DNA of 64,000 nt from Sclerurus mexicanus (taxonomy: Eukaryota > Chordata > Aves > Passeriformes > Furnariidae). This document shows positions 49,201 through 61,089 of this stretch, one piece after another. A program made the translations under genes and the position numbers. Position 1 is the stretch's first letter. Each line of letters opens with the position of its first letter. Location: assembly GCA_013396755.1 (NCBI GenBank), contig VWZF01002261.1, positions 434,001 through 498,000 on the forward strand, written 5' to 3'. Under the pieces are notes generated by a model. The model was not told where the DNA came from. It saw only the letters and a list, made by a program, of their open reading frames with translations, and did not search any database.

Positions 49201-52200
49201 AATGCAGCAAAAGAAGTATAAAAAGTATTGTTTGTTCAAGGCACAAAATGGAGCTCTGTTGTTTAGAGTCTCAGTATGCAAAATATCAACAAGTATTGTC
49301 TGACTTCTATAACAGCAGCTAGGAAATAATGTGGGTGCTATTAATATTTATAATCTGCAGTATTTTGTATTTGTGACAAAACTTTTAATTGCTTGATGTG
49401 GATCTGTAATCAGTGACAACAAAACAAATAAACCCTGATTTCCGTGCAAATGTTTTACAGTTCTTCCTGCATGATAAATCAAATTACAAGATAACTAGCT
49501 CAGCTTGATGTTGGAGCTGAAATCCCTATCGTTGTAACTGACTCAGATATTAAATCTTACTTCAATATTTGTAAAAATGCAAAGTAATTTAAAAAATTAT
49601 CTCTGGTAAATAAAATATACAGAGCATAGTAGGAATGAGAGAACTGAAGAAAAAACAGAAAGAAGAATGAGCAGGAGGGAGAGCTATAGCTAAGCAAAGT
49701 GCATTACTGTCCTGCTCTGCCAGAGAACAGAAAGACACTTTCCATCCAGAGTTCTGTTCTTCCTTTTATTCAGAGCTGTGGCTGCAGTCGCTCTGCTAAA
49801 CCAGCACAGCAGCTGTGCAAACTCCACTTCAAAACCTGGTATTTCACATGTTCACTTGGCTTTTGAGCTCTATGAGGTTCCTCTTCAGTGGATTAATGCA
49901 TACACCAAGCTGTTTTCTCTGAAATGGTAGAAGTCCCATAAATGTCAATCCTTATCTTCCTAAGTGTCATTAGATCAGAGCTAAAATCTCTAAGTTAAAG
50001 CTGATAAAGTTAGCAAAACTAAAATGTCATTTACTGCCCTTTTTGTTCACTACATCTCTAGAAAGCATTAAGTGAGTTAATATGTGCCAGAAGGGTTCTG
50101 ATCATAAGTCTGTTTGTGGCAAAATCTTACCCCTCTTCCCCTCAAAGCACCTTTAGTTCCAGATATATGAAGAAAAGAGAAAATGAAAAGGCAACAGCAT
50201 GACTTTAAAAATGGTTTTCGAGTCATACCAGCAAACTTGTAAATTCTGACCACCTCTTTGTTTCCCAAGTCCATTCTCATATTCCAGTATTTTATTAGGT
50301 GCCATCATTTGATCAGTCTCTCAAGTTAGGGGAATAACCAATGCAGTTCATAGCTCTCAATAGTATTTTAATTCTGTATTTTAAAGCACTATTCTCTAGC
50401 ATGCTGTCTGTGTTTTCCATTACACTGAAGTCTGTACTGGCTTGTAGTTCATTTTCAGCTTGGCTGACTGACTTTTGATGTTCCTTCTGAAAATATCAGA
50501 GTTGCTGCATTCTTCTGGGAGACTGACTATAGTGACTGCTTGTTTCATCTCTATTATCACACAATTCTGGCATCTATTATCTTATAAATATCTCCAGCAC
50601 TTCGGTTCCAGTTTACTGAGCTGCTTACCCTGAAAAAGCCAAAGTCACTGGGAGAAAGTATTTACTCAAACAATGCATATAAATTCAACAATGAGAGTCT
50701 CTGATTAACATAGCAGGACTGAGTTCTTTTGAATATTCTGCCTTCTGAAACCCAGTTGTCACACAGAGAGGTTCCAGTCCTGATTAAATCATGAGAAAAG
50801 CCTCTGTTGCTTTGCTGAGCAGGACCTGGGCAGTCAGCCTGCGACTGTCATCCAGCTGAACTTGCTAGATGTTGGCAAAAGACAGAGCAGGCTAAAGAAA
50901 GTTTCTCAAGCCTGTGCAAGAGTAATTTCCTTTCCATCTGCCATTGTGGAACATGATTTGCTTTTCCCAGCCAACAAATCTTGTCAATTCCTGGAAAAAT
51001 TATGCCTTTATAGTATCACTTGACCTGTGGTTCTTCTGAGACCATTAGCAGCACATTTTTCAGGAGCTTTTAGTCCAGCCACTTCCCTTGGAAGTGCCAC
51101 TGTGCTATAATTTTAGTGCTGCTAACTGTCCAGTATAGAAGGAAAAAACCAGTATAGTTATGTGTTATGTTATAGTTATGTATTGGCTGTGGTGCTGATT
51201 TGAGCTGCTACTTTGAGTATTGCTCGCGGTTTGCTCAGGAATGGGTGATCTAGTCTGAACAAACAGGAAGTTTTACTCTCGTATGTGAGCTGTTTCAATT
51301 AAAAGAAAAAGCATATTCTTTTATTTATTGTACTTTTGTATGGTCAGGATAAGGAGGACTGAAAAAGTATGATTTTAAAGTGCAGTCAAATGAAAACTGA
51401 TTGTAGAATTGTTTCTAACTAACTGGATCAGTGGATAAACGCCAGGGAATCAGAATTGTTGCATTTGCCAAAGTCTGACTTTATACATGAGCAAATGGCC
51501 ATGAATACATTTAGGAATACATTAAAAGAAGGTTTCTAATCTTCAGAAGCATCAGATGGGAGAACAGCTTTCTAATAAAGCTTTGTAATAAACCTAAGGT
51601 ATTAAGCTTCATCGGTTTATGATTATGGTTAATTATAATAGCTGAGAGTGACTTGATATTTTAGGCAGCCCCTTCCAGAATTGAATCCTGTATTACAATC
51701 TCTACATGCTGAGGTCCTTGACAAAATGAAATTTCCAAACAAAAAATTATACAGGAAATTACATATGAAATCTAACTTTCTGACTTTGCAAACTCAAATA
51801 TGCAGATGCCTATGCATATGCAAGCCATATATCTCTGGTCACATTTAACTATCTACTGTAGCAATAGAAATCAAGGCTAATTGTAGGCCTTCGTGAAACC
51901 AGACATCCATCTCACAGAATGGCCAACATGAGCTCTGAATCCTGTTCAAAGATATCTCCAAAACATCTTGCAATTAAATGAAAGATAGCAAAGATGTGAT
52001 ATTTAGGATTATAATCTCTGTGTTTCTGCAATACAGCTGCAGGAACCTTTGAATTTAACACATTTAGGGTGGATTCCTGAGAGGAGCAGCTCTATGTGTG
52101 TTCTTGTAACTAGAAACATAAACACTTACAGGAAGATTCAGCACTAACAGATAAGTTAAACTTTTTGTTAGGAACATGAAAGATTTTAAAAAATTCATTG

Positions 52201-52296
52201 TACTCCACCTGTATACTGCACTTGACCTTTAGCTGAGTTTAAGTACTCATTCTTACCAGATTCAATAGCTAATATATTTGAAAATCCAGACAATTT

Positions 52297-52332
52297 ATTA
52301 AGCTTAATATTAGCTTAGAAAATTAGCTTAAT
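52297..52332. repeat. Imperfect AT-rich inverted repeat
   Basis: Eight-base arms ATTAAGCT (52,297-52,304) and AGCTTAAT (52,325-52,332) flank a 20-bp loop that repeats TTAGCTTA. It is a weak hairpin and no function is suggested. Confidence 0.6.
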
Positions 52333-53678
52333 GAGGCATGTGTAGGCCCACACAGTCTTTGAACTTATATACCAATTCTGTGATTAATACTAATTAATGC
52401 CACATCAGTGCACATTTGAAGTGAATGATGAAGATGATCACCGAACCCTGACAATACGCTAAAGCAACACCCAAGCAAGGCATCAGAGAGGCAGAATCTA
52501 GACAAAGATGCATCAGTTTTTTGCTGTGGTAAGTGGGAAGCCAACAATAATTGTTTTTATATTGTAAGGCCCCAAACAGATTTGACTGATTGCTTCTGCT
52601 TTCCCATCTTGCTGTTTCTTCCCTTTTTTAAAGCTACTTTCTTAGTGATGTATAGTGTGGAAGCTGGCAGTGAGTAAAAGCGGCAGAAAGATGGGAAATG
52701 CAGGTGATCACAGAGTCCATCAGAAGAGGGTTATTCTACATCTGTCCAGAGATCAGAACTTCAGAAACCACCTTAGAGTTTTTTCAACCTTCCACTCTTT
52801 TCTCAAACTGATGATAAAGTAATGGGAGAACAGATTTGACAATATTTGATCAGGTGTGCAGTGCAAGCCAGAAAGCGTTAACAGTATTTTAGGAAGAAGA
52901 ACTCCTGTTCCTCTTCTACCTTCCTATTGGATAATTTGTTGTGCCTGTTCTTGTACTGTTTCTTTGAACTGTGTTCATAGAAAAATAATAGATGCTATAA
53001 CGGTACTCTGTGCTTCAGTCAGCCTTTTCAGGATCTCAAAGGATCTCAAAGCATCACTCAAAGTTCCTAATTCTTACCAGGTATCCATCAGATGTGTTTA
53101 CTTGGGTACCAAAGTATCAGGGAGTGTATTTTATACAGCCTGTCCTTTGCTGCAAGTGCCTGCCTTCATCACTGTGGAATGGTAGGGGAGTATTTGTCAG
53201 ACACTTCGTTCTCACACAAATAGGTGATAATTCAGGATATGAGGACTATTAGAGATGTATGTCTAAGCTAAGTAAGTGGCCTTGCCTTCCTTCTCAAGTG
53301 GAAGACGCCTATACTTTGTGATCAGAAAATCTTGCTTTTACTTTCTGTTGAATTCTCAGTGGTAGGGAATGATTTTTAACCTTCCCATTTATTTTTCTGT
53401 GGTTCTGTGTGTCTGAGAAATGTCATGAGTTTTATAAACACAGGTGAGAGATGAATTCTGACCTTGGTAAGAGAGATTGACTTTGTATGTATCTGCAAGC
53501 GAGGGGCAGAATGGGCTGAAAATGGGAAGGAATATGTACATTTTGACTGCCTAGCTGTGCAGAAAACAGTGGGAAGAAGCCACTGACAGTGATAAATAGT
53601 TATTTAGTGGAATAAATAGTCCCAAACCTGGGAAGTTCTATAACATTTTTTAAATGGAGTTGCACAATAGCTATACAT

Positions 53679-53703
53679 AAAAAAAAAAATAAAAAAAATA
53701 AAG
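53679..53703. repeat. A-rich run
   Basis: Two runs of A (ten or more, then eight) are separated by single T bases. Simple sequence; no retroposed body is visible upstream. Confidence 0.85.
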
Positions 53704-54276
53704 TCAAGCCTTAAGAGGGAAAACATTGATACTTTGAAGTCAGTAACAAAACTCTCTTTCAGGATTTCACTTTGAAAAGATCGCAAATTGTTGTATAAAA
53801 GAGATTTGGGAAAAGAAAACTTCTTTACACTAAAATTTAACAGACTGCAAAATAGTTGATAGGAGAAACATCTGAAATGCTGTTCCATGAGCTGATTAAA
53901 ATTTTCTTGGACAAAGCAGTTGTGAATATATTGCTATGTGTTGGATGAAATAATAGGCCTTTTTCATCTTTTAACTTTTCCTACACTTCTATAATAAAAG
54001 ACACAAAAATCAATTCTTTCCAGTGGTTCAAGGAATTATTTCACTTTACAAAGCTAGAGATGTGTCTTTTCACTTGGCCACGTCCCTTTATGATGACATT
54101 CTAGTAAAGTATGTTCAATTATTCCAAGTTTGAAAACTTGCACTATCTTATTTCTATATTCAAATGGTTTCCCACTTTTTTGACACAACCTCATTGTTAT
54201 TTTGTATCTTAACTGGTAGATAGCTGGGGTTTCTGGCTTTGTTTCTGGCTTTCTTGCAATAGTACCACAAAGCATA

Positions 54277-54306
54277 TACACAAATTTATTGTACACAAAT
54301 TTATTT
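54277..54306. repeat. 15-bp direct duplication (TACACAAATTTATT)
   Basis: TACACAAATTTATTG is followed directly by TACACAAATTTATTT, a 15-bp period with one mismatch. Local slippage or duplication. Confidence 0.85.
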
Positions 54307-54824
54307 TTATTTAATGTGATAATTATTCTATCAGATTGAGACAGGAACCTTGCTTCTGTAAAGTCTTTCCTTTTCTTATACACTGTAAATGAAGAATTAT
54401 GCTATCTTCTGCTTCTGGTGAATGGAAATTCAAAAGCAAACCTTTCAAAGAATTTAATTTTAGATCAAATACGATTAAGCACCTCAAATGTTTAACAGAA
54501 TGTGACTAGCAATGTGCTTTACATAGAGGAAAACAGAAGGAAATAGCATTTTTCTGCTGTGAAGATGGCAGAGATCGTAAGTGAAGTAGGAATGATCTCT
54601 GTGCTGAATGAAGGGTTTACCTCAGTATTAGCTGGGTTTATAACACTGATTATTCATTGCAAATAAGAAAACTAACATTATCATGTCTGAATTAAAACTG
54701 ATTTAGCCAGCAGCAGGAGTTTTAATATAAATTTAGCATGGTGGAAGATTCAGACACACTTTTAAGCAAATCATGTCTACAAACAGGGAGATGACTAGAC
54801 CGTGGGATAAAATGCGGGGGGGGA

Positions 54825-55170
54825 CCGTCGCAAACCAACTTCATGCACGTTGGGAGGAGCTCTGCACAGCCGTGTTCTTTCCAGACGTACTGGCAAGAAG
54901 TGCAGCAGGCTCGTAATGTGGGCAGAGGGCAGGGGAATGGCTAGGGCTGATGCTGCCTCGTGCTGGCTGTGCACTAGTCAGCCTTGTTAGTACAGTGCTA
55001 GATTCAAGCTCACACACCTTGGCTTTAATCATCTCAGACCTCAGGACTGCCTTGGCTGAGCCAGCTTGTGTCTGCATAGCGAACAGCCTTGTGGAAAATG
55101 CCTGAAAGGCTTAACTTGCCCAGCCTGGTGGAATCACAGTGCAGAGGACATGTGAGCGGGGTCTATACGT
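54825..55170. other. Relatively G+C-rich stretch of unknown nature
   Basis: After a GGGGGGG run this block is richer in G and C than its surroundings. The longest open frame is 78 codons on the minus strand (54841-55077) with no recognised domain. No repeat family or promoter signature was identified. It may be an unrecognised ancient repeat or a non-coding transcript exon. Confidence 0.3.
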
Positions 55171-55174
55171 TTTA

Positions 55175-57265
55175 GAGGGGAATCTTAGCACCATAACTGG
55201 TATACACCTAAACAAGGTGAGAAATGTGTCTCAAAAGGTGAAGTGAGAGCTCTAATACGCATCTGGGAGAAACTGGGGGACAGAGAGACAACTTTTATGA
55301 TTGGACTTGATAGGCTTAGGGAAGGGGATGAGTATTACCTGTGTTTATTTTCAGACTTTGTGACTGTGAAGGCCAAGACTGTTTCTGTTGAGGTCTCTTC
55401 TGACACTCTGATTTAAAAAGATTGTAAACATGAAGAGTTAACAGGGAAGGTGGGACAAATGGCTTAGATGAAATCCAGACCCCAGTAAAATCAGTTGCAA
55501 CTGCTGATTTGATGGAGCTGGGATTTCACCTTGACTAAACTGCAGAGATTCTCCTAGGTGTTTGTTTTGTCTGGCAACACAGAACACTTTGCAGCGGAAA
55601 TATATATTAAAACATCAAAGCCTTTATTTGCTTTGTGCCAGTTCAAGGTACGTGCTGCAGTTCTAAACACTTCAGCATAACTTTCCTCTCCTAAGAGAGT
55701 GGTTTATTTTCTTCTGTAAAGAAGAACTAGTAGCATGCTCTCTGAAGATAGTGTCATGCAGTCCTAAGTTGCTTGTTCTTGCAATAAAATAGGCGTTTTT
55801 CTAGCAGAAAGAAAAAGACTAATTAAATTTTAATTAACATATTGAATGCCTTGGATTTTTTCAAAGGAAGATGTACTCGAAAAGTAATGGCTTTTACTTA
55901 GAGTTTCTAGTTTTTCTCCTTTACTGCCAAGAAAGAGCACTTAGGTAAGCTAGGTTAAAAAAAATCCTCAATACCATGTTTTCTATATAAGAGAGAAAAT
56001 GTAGTGAGAGGCAGTAAAAGAAAGAGCTGGAAGTATAAATGCCAATAAAACTTACAAGGCAATTTACTACAGTGTGAGGCCCGATTTCTACATGGTTAGG
56101 TCCTTAGTTTTATGCTCCCTCATGCTGAATGCCACGCAGCGCTGAAGTGTGTGCCTAAGTCCTGCTGGTTTCACTGGGACACACACACAATAGGAAAGCT
56201 GGCAGGTGCCATCGGGACTAAGGATGGACTAAATTAATGGGTTTGAACACGTGTTAATTCACATATGTTAAAGACCTTTAACTCTTCTTCTCACCACAAC
56301 AGGAAAATAAATTCTTCCTCCTATGCTTCTAAGTCACTGCCATATTTAGCAGAGGTAAAGCCAGTTTCTTATTACCATTTAGTTAATTCACATACCAGAT
56401 CTCCCAAAAATACCTGTTATTTTATCTAGAGATGATATTCACTTGCCATGAACCAACAAAGGCAAACAGAGCCAGGTCTCTGATGCTGTCTTCTGTGTCT
56501 CAAGCTCGGTGTGGAAAGTCCACTACTGTGTCTTCAAAAGTAATTTCAAAATGCAAATGCACTGGCTAAGAGATTCTTGTCTCAGAAAGATAGGCAATTT
56601 CCCTGCCCTGTGCTCATTTATTTTTCATAAAGAATGAAGTATAGGGCAGAATTTTACTTGTTGACAGTTATCAGCAGTAACTCAGACTCAACACTGACCT
56701 AAATTCTTCCTGCTCAGAAGCACTGAAGTAGAAAATAATGAAGGCAGTGTTGTTTCTCAAATTAAAAACTTGAAATTACTGGTCTGGCTGCAAGTTCAAG
56801 GCCTCCAGTTTTACTGTTCAATTCCTTGTAGTAAATGCCTATGTAGAAAATGTTACCTATTTGCTATCTATTCCTGTACTGAACTAGATAGCCTAATGTA
56901 ATAGTTTCTCTCCTCTTCCCCCCGCTCTAAAACCCCTTTTTATTAAAAAGATTGTGAATATCATTTATGGTGGAAGGACAATTCACGATTTTATGCCCAG
57001 CTATATACTTTTTATTTTCATGCGCATGTGGAATTTAGTGCTGAAGCACAACATTATGGAATATCTGCAAAGAGTTGAAATGATGATTATATCTTGTGTG
57101 TTGCTGTTTGAATGTAATCATTTGGCAAAAATAAATGTTTGGAAACTTAAATGCCTTGGTCTTCCTCTGCCTTCTTTACAAGTGTGAATATTTTTATGAC
57201 AGAGAGGATTCTTGTTTATGTGTTTGCTATCTTCCTAATGATGCATCATTTTAAGGAACATTTCT
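55175..57265. other. Non-coding DNA, no gene recognised
   Basis: Open frames are all under 80 codons. Apart from the possible ancient repeat phrase near 55,470 and a second vague one near 56,125-56,180, I see only unique AT-rich sequence. Confidence 0.65.
55470..55550. repeat. Possible ancient amniote repeat remnant
   Basis: The order 'GAAATCCAGACCCCAGTAAA ... ATCAG ... GGAGCTGGGATTTCACCTT' resembles a widespread old sauropsid repeat phrase ('aaatcaatgg ... ggagccaggatttcaccc'). The match is from memory and short, so the family is not named. Confidence 0.3.
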
Positions 57266-57269
57266 TTGA

Positions 57270-57445
57270 GAAACAACCAAATGACCTCATTAAAACCTGT
57301 GTTAGCATGTGTCAGCGCTGCTAACAATCATCACATCAGCAATGGCAGTTTTCATCACTGACATTTTTATTTTACTGGAATAAATTACCCCAGCTAATGG
57401 TAATTAAAGCTCTATGCACAGCTTTGGTTGTCTCAGCAGGAAATC
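57270..57445. promoter_or_regulatory. Candidate conserved non-coding block
   Basis: Complex sequence with closely spaced motif-like words: GTCAGCGCTGCTAACAATCA, ATCACATCAGCAATGGCAG, and GCTAATGGTAATTAAAGC with a TAATTA homeodomain core at 57,401-57,406. No open frame of note. The texture is like that of vertebrate developmental enhancers; this is an inference and no comparison with other species was possible. Confidence 0.35.
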
Positions 57446-58652
57446 CCACCTTTCAGCTGAGAAGTTTTGGGCTAAGATATAGATGATATGGCAACCTCCC
57501 AGTACCCGTTGCACCCTCAAGTGGGTTGGTAGACAGTCTCATGTACTGTCTCTGAATGCAAATTTATCTCAAATGTCTTTCTTTTGCTATTTCTCTTACT
57601 TCACTGCATTTAGTGTAGTTGGTCAACCGCTGATTTCCCTGTGACATTAGGAATTTCTTTTCATACACAGGGAGCTGTCTACCTGTCAAAGATTTCCTTT
57701 CGGTCCCCAGGAATGAGAGGAGCTGAACAGCATGGCTGGAGAAAATGAATTACTCAGGAGTGTTCCCCACTGTGCAGAATCCAGTATAGAAATATAAATG
57801 AGAGCAAACAGTGTAGCCAAAGACTGCCAATGCTGTGCTGCGTGGAATGTCTCTGCACAGAAGAAGGGGGACACTTGATCTCCCTGGTATCCATAAAGGC
57901 CAGGGACAACCCATCCTGTCAAGTGTTGCCGCTGAATTAAGGTATGCTACTGCAGTGTTCTTCTTGGAAGAAAACAGTACACGCTGTACCTTTAGTTTTA
58001 CTTCCTGAGAAATCTGAAGAAAATGGATTTATTGTTGGGATTTTTTTTTTCTTTACAACACAATTTTAGGGGATTTTGAAGGACTGCATGTCAGGTAAAA
58101 GAACAACACCATTTCTCTTTAAAAAGGGTAGTTCTGGATACAACAAGAATGAACTTTGTGCAGCCTTGTTTACGTAAAGGATTTTTGGTCCATGGGTACT
58201 TTTGTATAGTTGATCCTACTGTGGTTCTTTAAAAGCAAATAAAGAGACAAAAAAATAGGAAATGTTAGGAAATAGACTCTTATTGCTGAGGTTAGTAATG
58301 GTCCCTTTGGTAGTGTGCAAGTGAGGGAGAAAGTCTGTGTTCCTTGGTCTGAATACCTAGCAGAGTTATTTCACTTCACAGAGTAATGGTTACATTTTCT
58401 CTGCAGTTTAAGAAATGAGTGATAAAGACTCTTTAAGAAAATGCACCATATAAAATTCTGCCTGGAAATTGGTCTGAACAATATCTTTTGTTTTCTCTGA
58501 ACAGCTCCCATATGAGGAGGACACATGGCTTTTGTATGCCTCAGTGTGTCCATCACCAGCTGTAGCCTGTGGTGTTTCATTTCCCACTAAAATGTTGCTC
58601 TCAGCTGCGATAAGATGATGGTCTGGCCCTGAGAGGTTCCTTGTGCTGCTTC

Positions 58653-58695
58653 TGCCTTGTACTGGTGCTGTTCCTGCCTTGTACTGGTGCCGCTC
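58653..58695. repeat. 22-bp tandem duplication, about 2 copies
   Basis: TGCCTTGTACTGGTGCTGTTCC-type unit (58,653-58,674) is repeated immediately with one substitution (58,675-58,695). A short minisatellite in a locally more G+C-rich patch. Confidence 0.9.
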
Positions 58696-59238
58696 AAGGC
58701 TAAAGCCCCATCCGGGCTCTGTGTGGGGAGTGTCTGTGCAGCCACATTCTGCAGTCAGCTCTGTAGAAAAGGAACAAAGGTGCAGGGTTGGCATTCTGCT
58801 AATATGGCTTTTTACTGCCTCTGAAGCATTCTGGTTCGCATGAAAACAACTACTTTACTGTGATGTATTTTAGTATTTGGGAAATTTAGAAGAGCGTGTT
58901 GCATAAAGTCAGTGGATTCATATACTGTAGGATATTCTACTAATAGAAGATGTCACTTTACTAATGTAATTTTGTATTATTCATACTTGCATATTGAATT
59001 TTCACTTTTCATATTGCAATTTGTATTTGATCTCATTATTATGCTTTCCTAGACTGCCATACTGCACTGGGGAGTTGTTAGGTTGAGTATTTGGTCTACT
59101 TTTATTTTCTTATTCCTGCTGTTCCCTTTAGAGGTGTCATTAACATAAGAATTTGATGTTCTATATTTTTAATCATTTTTGTATCTCAGAGGGCTCATTA
59201 GACTTTGTTATTTGAGAGTCTGTGTATTTAGAGGCTGG

Positions 59239-59292
59239 CAGATAGGATAGATAGATGATAGATAGATAGACAGACAGATAGATAGATATACA
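59239..59292. repeat. GATA/GACA tetranucleotide microsatellite
   Basis: Imperfect GATA repeats with an internal pair of GACA units, followed by a TATACATACA/TATATA tail to about 59,310. Interruptions indicate an ageing or compound microsatellite. Confidence 0.9.
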
Positions 59293-59710
59293 TACAGGCA
59301 TATATATTTTGGTATGTGTTGCTGTGTTTGAGGGAGGAAGTCAATGACTGGAGTCCTGTATGTAAAGTAAGAAACTTAAATATGTCATTGCTATTTAGAT
59401 AATGTTGAAATAAGAAGGAGCTTATATGCTGAGTTCCTTTGAAAATCTAGCTACTCATGCTAAGTATGGCTTAAAGTCTTTAACTGCAGATTCTTATGCA
59501 TGAGTGTAGTACTTGTCTAAATGTAGGTACGTGTGTATATTGAAAGTTGAATGACTGTGTAAACGTTTCCACTTCACAGTATGTCAAATTTATACAAGGC
59601 CTGTTCTAGGATGTTTTTGAATATTGGAAAAGGATGCCCCTTGAAACAATGCAATTTATATTTTGAAAGTTGTCTAAATCAACATTGAGACAATAATATT
59701 CTTGTTGCTG

Positions 59711-59769
59711 TTATTACTATTATTATTTATTACTTTTATTATTATTTTATGAATATTATTACTATTAAT
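59711..59769. repeat. Imperfect ATT trinucleotide repeat
   Basis: Repeated TTA/ATT units with interruptions (TTATTACTATTATTATTTATTAC and so on). Simple AT-rich sequence. Confidence 0.85.
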
Positions 59770-60942
59770 GTGTCTGGAACACTGGGAAACCTGGACTTCA
59801 TTTGCAACCCAACTGAGCTGTCATCATCATTTCATCATTACAATCATGAAGGAGACAAACATGACTTCTTTTTTTTCCCCTAGAAGTTTCATTTTTTTCA
59901 TATTCTTTCTGAGTAATAATTATTGGCTGTTCTGTTCACTTCTTTCCTTGATAATACATAGAGCATGCCTGTTAAATTAGACATCTGTACATTACTACCT
60001 GTGTGCTTCAATACTTTTTTCTTCCCTCTTTTTTTTTTAATTATTATTTCCTTCCTCATCCCTGCCATTGCAGGGCCAAAAGTTTAGACCAGAAGATAAC
60101 CTGACTTCATTTGACTGTTCCTTGTGGCTCTTTGAGTTTGTAGTTCTGTTTCCTTGTAAGGAAGACTTCCGGAAAGCCTGAGGTGAGCCTGAGTTCTAAT
60201 TACACTGGAAAAGCAGCATTTTCATTCAAAGAAATTAATTCCATGGCAAATGATACATTATTTTTCACTACAGGGCTTTCTTGTTGTGATAAAAATGGCC
60301 CTTTAAGTGGCACAGTTCCCCTGTGAACAAAATGAGAAATCTCTAAGGAGTACTTCTTATATGAAAATAGACCACTTATTTTAGACGCTTTGTAACTGTG
60401 AAAGAAAGACACCCCGCAGTCAGGCATTTAATCAGTAAACCTCCAAATCTACGTGGAAGGCACTATTCCTTTTTCTTGGATAAGTAAATGTGGGCGTTCT
60501 GGTGCACTATGAGCTTCTAAGGTCAGTTTTGATGAGGGAAAAGTCACCTGCTCCAAGGAGTGTGGTTCTGCTGCCTTGCTTTCCTTCTACAGGAAGGAAA
60601 CGAGCAGATCGGGTTCCATCTATTTTTTTATCTTCCGCACTTTCCACTGCAGAAATTTCATAGGAATGAAATGTGCACCTGGGAAAGACAGTGTAATCAA
60701 CACAGATTGCATTACAAGAAAGACATTTTCCTCCATCACTGAAAATATATTTCTCGTGCAAGAAAGTCACTGGAACTCAAATGTAAATAGTTCATTTCTT
60801 GAACTTCAGCGTTAGCCAGCCTACAGGTGTCATCTCTGTTTGCTCTCTGCTGTATTTGCTCATTTGTGCCACAGAGACAAGCATGTTTTCATGTCCTTTG
60901 TAGACAGCTTTTGACACTATTGGCATGAGCTCTCGTCCCCAG

Positions 60943-61084
60943 GTTGCCCATGGGCTGTTTATGAGTGCTCTCCAGCAGCTGCAAATGGCTGGATGCGTCT
61001 CCCCTGTTGAGGCAGAGCGCGATGCTCAGGACAAGGAAACCAGGAAATACGTGATGTTTGGAGGTGGCTTGAGATCAAAACCAG
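60943..61084 (+). other. Weak candidate exon (142 bp)
   Basis: A segment more G+C-rich than its surroundings, preceded by TCTCGTCCCCAG (acceptor-like) and followed by CAG|GTGACT (donor-like). One frame is open throughout, reading 'VAHGLFMSALQQLQMAGCVS' and continuing to 'KYVMFGGGLRSKP'. The length is 142 bp, so it would not keep frame if skipped. The translation matches no family I know, and no partner exon was identified. It could equally be an exon of a non-coding transcript or chance. Confidence 0.15.
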
Positions 61085-61089
61085 GTGAC

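Larger units (their letters stand above)
45135..54820. other. Non-coding DNA, no gene recognised
   Basis: The longest open frames are about 109 codons (52856-53185 plus; 54054-54383 minus). The second owes part of its length to two short tandem duplications near 54,228-54,305. None resembles a known protein. Small direct repeats and A-rich runs are listed separately; otherwise I see nothing identifiable. Confidence 0.65.
57450..60940. other. Non-coding DNA, no gene recognised
   Basis: The longest open frame is 128 codons on the minus strand (58408-58794). It covers the 22-bp tandem duplication and has no recognisable family. Two microsatellites lie in this stretch and are listed separately. 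Confidence 0.65.

Noticed and set aside
52755..52800. Phrase resembling a CR1 3' end (CTTAGAG-TTTTTTCAACCTT)
   Set aside because: It lacks the octamer terminus and flanking CR1 sequence, so chance similarity is likely.
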